From positions 1 through 9,508 of the forward strand of contig JAIUMT010000111.1 of NCBI GenBank assembly GCA_022565415.1: a DNA stretch of 9,508 nt. Reading direction: 5' to 3'. How positions within the stretch are numbered: the stretch's first letter is position 1; the number at the start of each line of letters is the position of its first letter. The translations under genes were made by a program, and so were the position numbers. This DNA comes from Balneolales bacterium. Lineage in GTDB: Bacteria > Bacteroidota > Rhodothermia > Balneolales > HLUCCA01. The notes beneath the pieces were generated by a model that was given only the letters and a program-made list of their open reading frames with translations, was not told where the DNA came from and ran no database searches. Positions 6,583 to 9,508 of the stretch are shown here, piece by piece.

Positions 6583-7065
6583 TTATATGGCCCGAGGTTT
6601 CATACTAAAGTACACATGGTCCTGATGGAGGTCGTGCATGAATGAGTGGCGTAACTCATCGGGCAAGCGCCTCCACTCATCATATAAATTCTGTGCATTT
6701 CTGTTTATCGACTCAATTCGCGTCTCGTTTTCGTACTGAATGATACCGTACACTATATATTCAACTTCATCTTCGTCTCGACACAAGCTGCAATTTAGAA
6801 GAGTATTGATGGGTATCACTTTTTGAAATACAACAATCCTTCCCTGATCATATTCCTTCTGAATTCTATCCAGTTTTGAAATGATTATTGCTCGAATTAC
6901 CTCTTTAACCTCCGGATCGTCGCGTTCAAGCTGCTTCAAATGGCTACGTATAGCTTCTCGAATAAGCGCAGATTTCTTTTTTCCTGTCTTCGTAATCCAG
7001 TGATCAATATTATCGGCAAGTTCCTTAGAAATTCGGACTAGAATGGATTCTGTTTTTTGAATCAT
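6583..7065 (-). CDS. ribbon-helix-helix (MetJ/Arc/CopG) transcriptional regulator with unknown C-terminal domain
   Basis: Residues about 4-46 of this 160-residue protein fit the ribbon-helix-helix DNA-binding fold: a beta strand (ESILVRIS), helix A (ELADNIDHWITKTG) and helix B after K-K-K-S-A (LIREAIRSHLKQLE). RHH proteins bind DNA as dimers, the strands lying in the major groove. Residues 50-75 look helical, and 76-160 form a second domain I do not recognise. It contains C92-S-L-C95 and a His-rich end (H140, H144, H147, H150), reminiscent of a metal- or ligand-sensing domain and loosely of the C-terminal half of NikR, but I cannot confirm that. The gene diverges from the synthase gene at 7228. 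The 162-bp intergenic region carries a perfect 11-bp inverted repeat, so self-regulation and control of the synthase are plausible. No Shine-Dalgarno site is seen. Its 3' end faces the bidirectional terminator 175 bp away. Confidence 0.75.
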   Translation of the reverse strand: MIQKTESILVRISKELADNIDHWITKTGKKKSALIREAIRSHLKQLERDDPEVKEVIRAIIISKLDRIQKEYDQGRIVVFQKVIPINTLLNCSLCRDEDEVEYIVYGIIQYENETRIESINRNAQNLYDEWRRLPDELRHSFMHDLHQDHVYFSMKPRAI

Positions 7066-7084
7066 GTATAGCTAACGGGTTTAT

Positions 7085-7127
7085 TTGTATATCATTAATA
7101 TAGTAATATTTAAATCATGATATACAA
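7085..7127. promoter_or_regulatory. perfect 11-bp inverted repeat, candidate operator
   Basis: TTGTATATCAT (7085-7095) and ATGATATACAA (7117-7127) are exact inverted repeats separated by 21 bp, with half-site centres 32 bp apart, about three helical turns. The left arm begins 20 bp upstream of the start of the ribbon-helix-helix gene on its own strand. The spacer is AT-rich (AATAT-AGT-AATATT-like). Dimeric RHH regulators commonly bind such spaced, symmetric sites, so the best inference is an operator for that protein, set to block its own promoter and perhaps that of the synthase gene. Confidence 0.5.
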
Positions 7128-7227
7128 TCTTTGTTATAAATCAATACATTCATTTTGCTCTAAGTATATAAGCCGTAAAAATATCCACTAGATCAACTCT
7201 AGCCTACCTTTTAATTCTGACTCTACC

Positions 7228-9508
7228 ATGCAGGACTCTACCGATTACTCCCACATATTGTCATATATGGGTCTATGTGATGCGCTCGAAGCGGCATCTC
7301 ATACTGGCAAAGGTATTGTTTTCATTGAGGGCAAGGAAAAAGAGTTTACGTATAGCTATGCAGAATTATATCTCGAGGCTCGTCGCGTAGCGCGTCATCT
7401 TCAGAATCAGCAGATACCATCAAACGCTGAAATTATTATTCAAGCAGCTGATAATAGATCTTTTGTTCCCATGTTTTGGGGCTGTTTGGTCGGTGGATAC
7501 AAGCCCGTTCCTCTTTCGCTCGGATTCACAGATGACCATAGACTGAAATTACTCCACATTTGGGACTTGCTTGAGCATCCGTGGTTATTGCACAATGCAC
7601 CTGAATCATTTTTTCCACATCTAACTCAGACTGCCACCGACCAGAAAATAGAGTCTCGGGTTTCTGAGATTAAGACCAGACATACGACATACTTCGGTTC
7701 AGAAACTTGCGAACCTATTAAAAAACTACCCGAGTATAGTCAGGATGATATTGTATTCGTTCAATTTTCGTCGGGATCAACTGGCAAACCCAAAGGGCTA
7801 TCGATATCCAATCGAAATATTCTGGATAATATTTATTACACCACCAAGCTTCAAAAGTTTGAACCTGACGATAAATTCTTTAACTGGATGCCATTAACTC
7901 ACGACATGGGGTTAATTTATTATCACATTCAGGGTGTAATTCTGCAGATGGATCAATGCCAGATGCCAACCCAGCTTTTTATCCGGTATCCCTCATTATG
8001 GATGCACAAAATGTGCGAACACAAAGCATCGCATAGTGCTTCTCCGAATTTCGGATATCGGTTCTTCCTGGACTACTACAACAAGGAAATGTCGGCAAGT
8101 TGGGATCTAAGTTGCATCAAATACCTTTTGAATGCAGCGGAGCCTATTTCACTTAAAATCTTCGACAAGTTTGCCTCCGAAATGGAGCCTTTGGGACTTC
8201 GTCGGACGTCACTGCACGCCGGTTATGGACTGGCCGAGGCTACCCTAGTCGTTTCCATGCGCAAGCCCGGGTCTGGCATGGTTTCGGTTAGTCTGGACAG
8301 AAATAAACTTGGTGTAGGGACTAAGGTTGAAGTTATCGACGCAGACCATCCGGATTCCCTGCAGTTTGCCCTGTGCGGAACGTGCATTGAAAGCATTGAG
8401 ATTCGTTTTACCGACGATTTTGGAGCTGTACTCGACGACGGCGCAATCGGTAATATTGAAATGCGTGGTATTTGTGTGGTGGATGGGTACTATAGAGACT
8501 CCGAGGCTACACGTGCGGCGCTTACTGCCGATGGTTGGTTCAAAACCGGGGATCTTGGGTTTCGTTGGGAGGAGGATATTGTTATAACCGGTCGCTCAAA
8601 AGAAATTATTTTCGTGGGTGGACTCAATTATTATCCGCACGATATTGAAACAGCGCTTCATGATGTGGATGGATTGGGGCTCAATAAAATTATCGCAACC
8701 GGAATTCAAAATCCGGCGACAGGTGCAGAAGAATTGGTTCTATTTGCCAACTACAAAGCCAAATTAGAAGACTTTCCGACACTGGTTAGCGACATTAAAG
8801 ATACGTTACTCCAGCGGATGGGGCTTATGGCACATGTTGTGGTTCCAATCAAGCAAGTGCCCAAAACGACAAGTGGTAAACTACGTCGTGTGTTTCTAGC
8901 TGAGCAATATAAATCGGGTGCGTATGATTCGGTACTTATTGAGACGGGTCAGCAGCCGTTCCTTAATGGCGAAATAATAGCGCGAAATGTTAAGTCACGG
9001 TTGAAGACGGCTGACTTGCCCGCTGACGACGCTGGTGCAATTGGTGCTAATGCTATTGATGTTGGTGCTCCTGTTTCTGGTGTTGCTGACGCTGTTAGCG
9101 TTGCTGATGCTGCTGTTTCGCATCAAAGCAATACCGCCCTTGGCGAACAAATTGCATCCATCCTAGAGAAAATTACAGGTCTGAACGTGATTCCTGCCGA
9201 TGCAACTTTTGATGAATTGGGAATCAATTCGATGAAAGCCATTCAGTTTCATGAAAAACTTGAGAAACTCACGTCGCTGAAATTACCTATATCTGTTGCT
9301 TTCGATTATCCGAGTGCCAAAAAACTAACCGACTATTTGACGCAAAAAGTTGAAACGTTGACTTCGGCAGATCAAAACGACCCAGCCAAAGTCGATAATG
9401 TTAAAAACGACGACATTGCAATCACTGGGATTTCTTTGCGCTTACCCGGAGGAATTACCTCGCTCGATACGCTTTGGGATTTTTTACAAAATGGAGAATC
9501 AACCGTTA
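7228..9508 (+). CDS. modular synthase, 5' part: acyl-AMP ligase, ACP, start of ketosynthase (partial)
   Basis: The gene is open to the right edge, 760 codons without a stop, starting at the first ATG after the in-frame TAG at 7189. Residues about 10-590 are an adenylate-forming ligase of the FAAL/AL type. It has the P-loop F-S-S-G-S-T-G-K-P-K (180-189), WMPLTHDMGL (220-229), GYGLAEATL (332-340), TGDLG (440-444), GRSKEIIFVGGLNYYPHDIE (455-474) and T-S-G-K551-L-R-R, whose Lys is the adenylation catalyst. The ligase activates a carboxylic acid as acyl-AMP. Residues about 635-705 are an acyl carrier protein with LGINS668MKA, S668 being the phosphopantetheine site. From about 727 (DDIAITGISLRLPGG) a ketosynthase begins. 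A low-complexity Ala/Gly/Val/Asp linker (595-631) joins ligase and ACP. This is the loading module of a type I, possibly trans-AT, polyketide or hybrid assembly line. Starter and product are unknown. No Shine-Dalgarno site is seen. Confidence 0.93.
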   Translation, partial: MQDSTDYSHILSYMGLCDALEAASHTGKGIVFIEGKEKEFTYSYAELYLEARRVARHLQNQQIPSNAEIIIQAADNRSFVPMFWGCLVGGYKPVPLSLGFTDDHRLKLLHIWDLLEHPWLLHNAPESFFPHLTQTATDQKIESRVSEIKTRHTTYFGSETCEPIKKLPEYSQDDIVFVQFSSGSTGKPKGLSISNRNILDNIYYTTKLQKFEPDDKFFNWMPLTHDMGLIYYHIQGVILQMDQCQMPTQLFIRYPSLWMHKMCEHKASHSASPNFGYRFFLDYYNKEMSASWDLSCIKYLLNAAEPISLKIFDKFASEMEPLGLRRTSLHAGYGLAEATLVVSMRKPGSGMVSVSLDRNKLGVGTKVEVIDADHPDSLQFALCGTCIESIEIRFTDDFGAVLDDGAIGNIEMRGICVVDGYYRDSEATRAALTADGWFKTGDLGFRWEEDIVITGRSKEIIFVGGLNYYPHDIETALHDVDGLGLNKIIATGIQNPATGAEELVLFANYKAKLEDFPTLVSDIKDTLLQRMGLMAHVVVPIKQVPKTTSGKLRRVFLAEQYKSGAYDSVLIETGQQPFLNGEIIARNVKSRLKTADLPADDAGAIGANAIDVGAPVSGVADAVSVADAAVSHQSNTALGEQIASILEKITGLNVIPADATFDELGINSMKAIQFHEKLEKLTSLKLPISVAFDYPSAKKLTDYLTQKVETLTSADQNDPAKVDNVKNDDIAITGISLRLPGGITSLDTLWDFLQNGESTV
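9010..9120 (+). repeat. low-complexity Ala/Gly/Val-rich linker with imperfect 18-bp tandem repeat
   Basis: Codons of GNT type dominate here (GCT, GGT, GTT, GAT), encoding residues 595-631 between ligase and ACP. An imperfect 18-bp tandem unit, GTTGCTGACGCTG at 9082 and GTTGCTGATGCTG at 9100, encodes VADAV then VADAA. This fits an extended flexible interdomain linker, perhaps expanded by slippage. The sequence is much simpler than the flanking catalytic DNA. Confidence 0.7.

Noticed and set aside
8327..8587. 86-codon plus-strand ORF in another frame
   Set aside because: It lies wholly inside the adenylation domain, whose own frame shows conserved motifs on both sides (GYGLAEA and TGDLG).
7228..9000. 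Amino-acid-activating NRPS adenylation domain or acyl-CoA synthetase
   Set aside because: The motifs WMPLTHDMGL, GLAEATL and NYYPHDIE fit acyl-AMP ligases that feed an adjacent ACP, and there is no condensation domain or PCP context before it.

Overview
The window looks like chromosomal DNA from the Bacteroidota/Rhodothermota/Balneolota part of the tree. The strongest clue is the protein at the left end, which finishes in a type A type-IX-secretion (T9SS) C-terminal domain with the NYPNPFNPTT signature. Such tails are common in Balneolota, Rhodothermota, Ignavibacteria and relatives. Moderately AT-rich DNA and mostly absent Shine-Dalgarno sequences fit this. The exact phylum is an inference.

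Layout, left to right. (1) 148-2019 encodes a secreted T9SS cargo protein with an Ig-like domain and two strikingly Asp-rich inserts. (2) 2020-2639 is a 620-bp stretch without a convincing gene; it holds only short, interrupted reading frames, an AT-rich hairpin and a possible promoter. (3) 2640-3284 encodes an Sfp-type 4'-phosphopantetheinyl transferase. (4) 3497-3670 and 3705-4235 encode a 57-residue two-helix membrane protein and a DUF697-type membrane protein, closed by a strong hairpin at 4260-4303. (5) 4329-5573 and 5578-6351, 4 bp apart, encode a beta-lactamase-fold serine hydrolase lipoprotein and a probable outer-membrane beta-barrel protein, closed by a bidirectional terminator at 6373-6408. 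(6) 6583-7065 on the minus strand encodes a ribbon-helix-helix regulator with an uncharacterised C-terminal domain. (7) Divergent from it, from 7228 to beyond the right edge, begins a large assembly-line enzyme: acyl-AMP ligase, then acyl carrier protein, then the first residues of a ketosynthase.

The most interesting reading is that the window covers the left shoulder of a polyketide or polyketide/non-ribosomal-peptide biosynthetic cluster. The ligase-ACP part is the loading module: it activates a carboxylic acid starter as acyl-AMP and places it on the ACP serine (S668). The phosphopantetheinyl transferase about 4 kb upstream could arm that carrier protein. The ribbon-helix-helix regulator shares a 162-bp intergenic region with the synthase gene, and that region contains a perfect 11-bp inverted repeat, a good operator candidate. 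The periplasm-facing hydrolase and barrel pair may be a chance neighbour or may act on the product; the sequence does not decide this.
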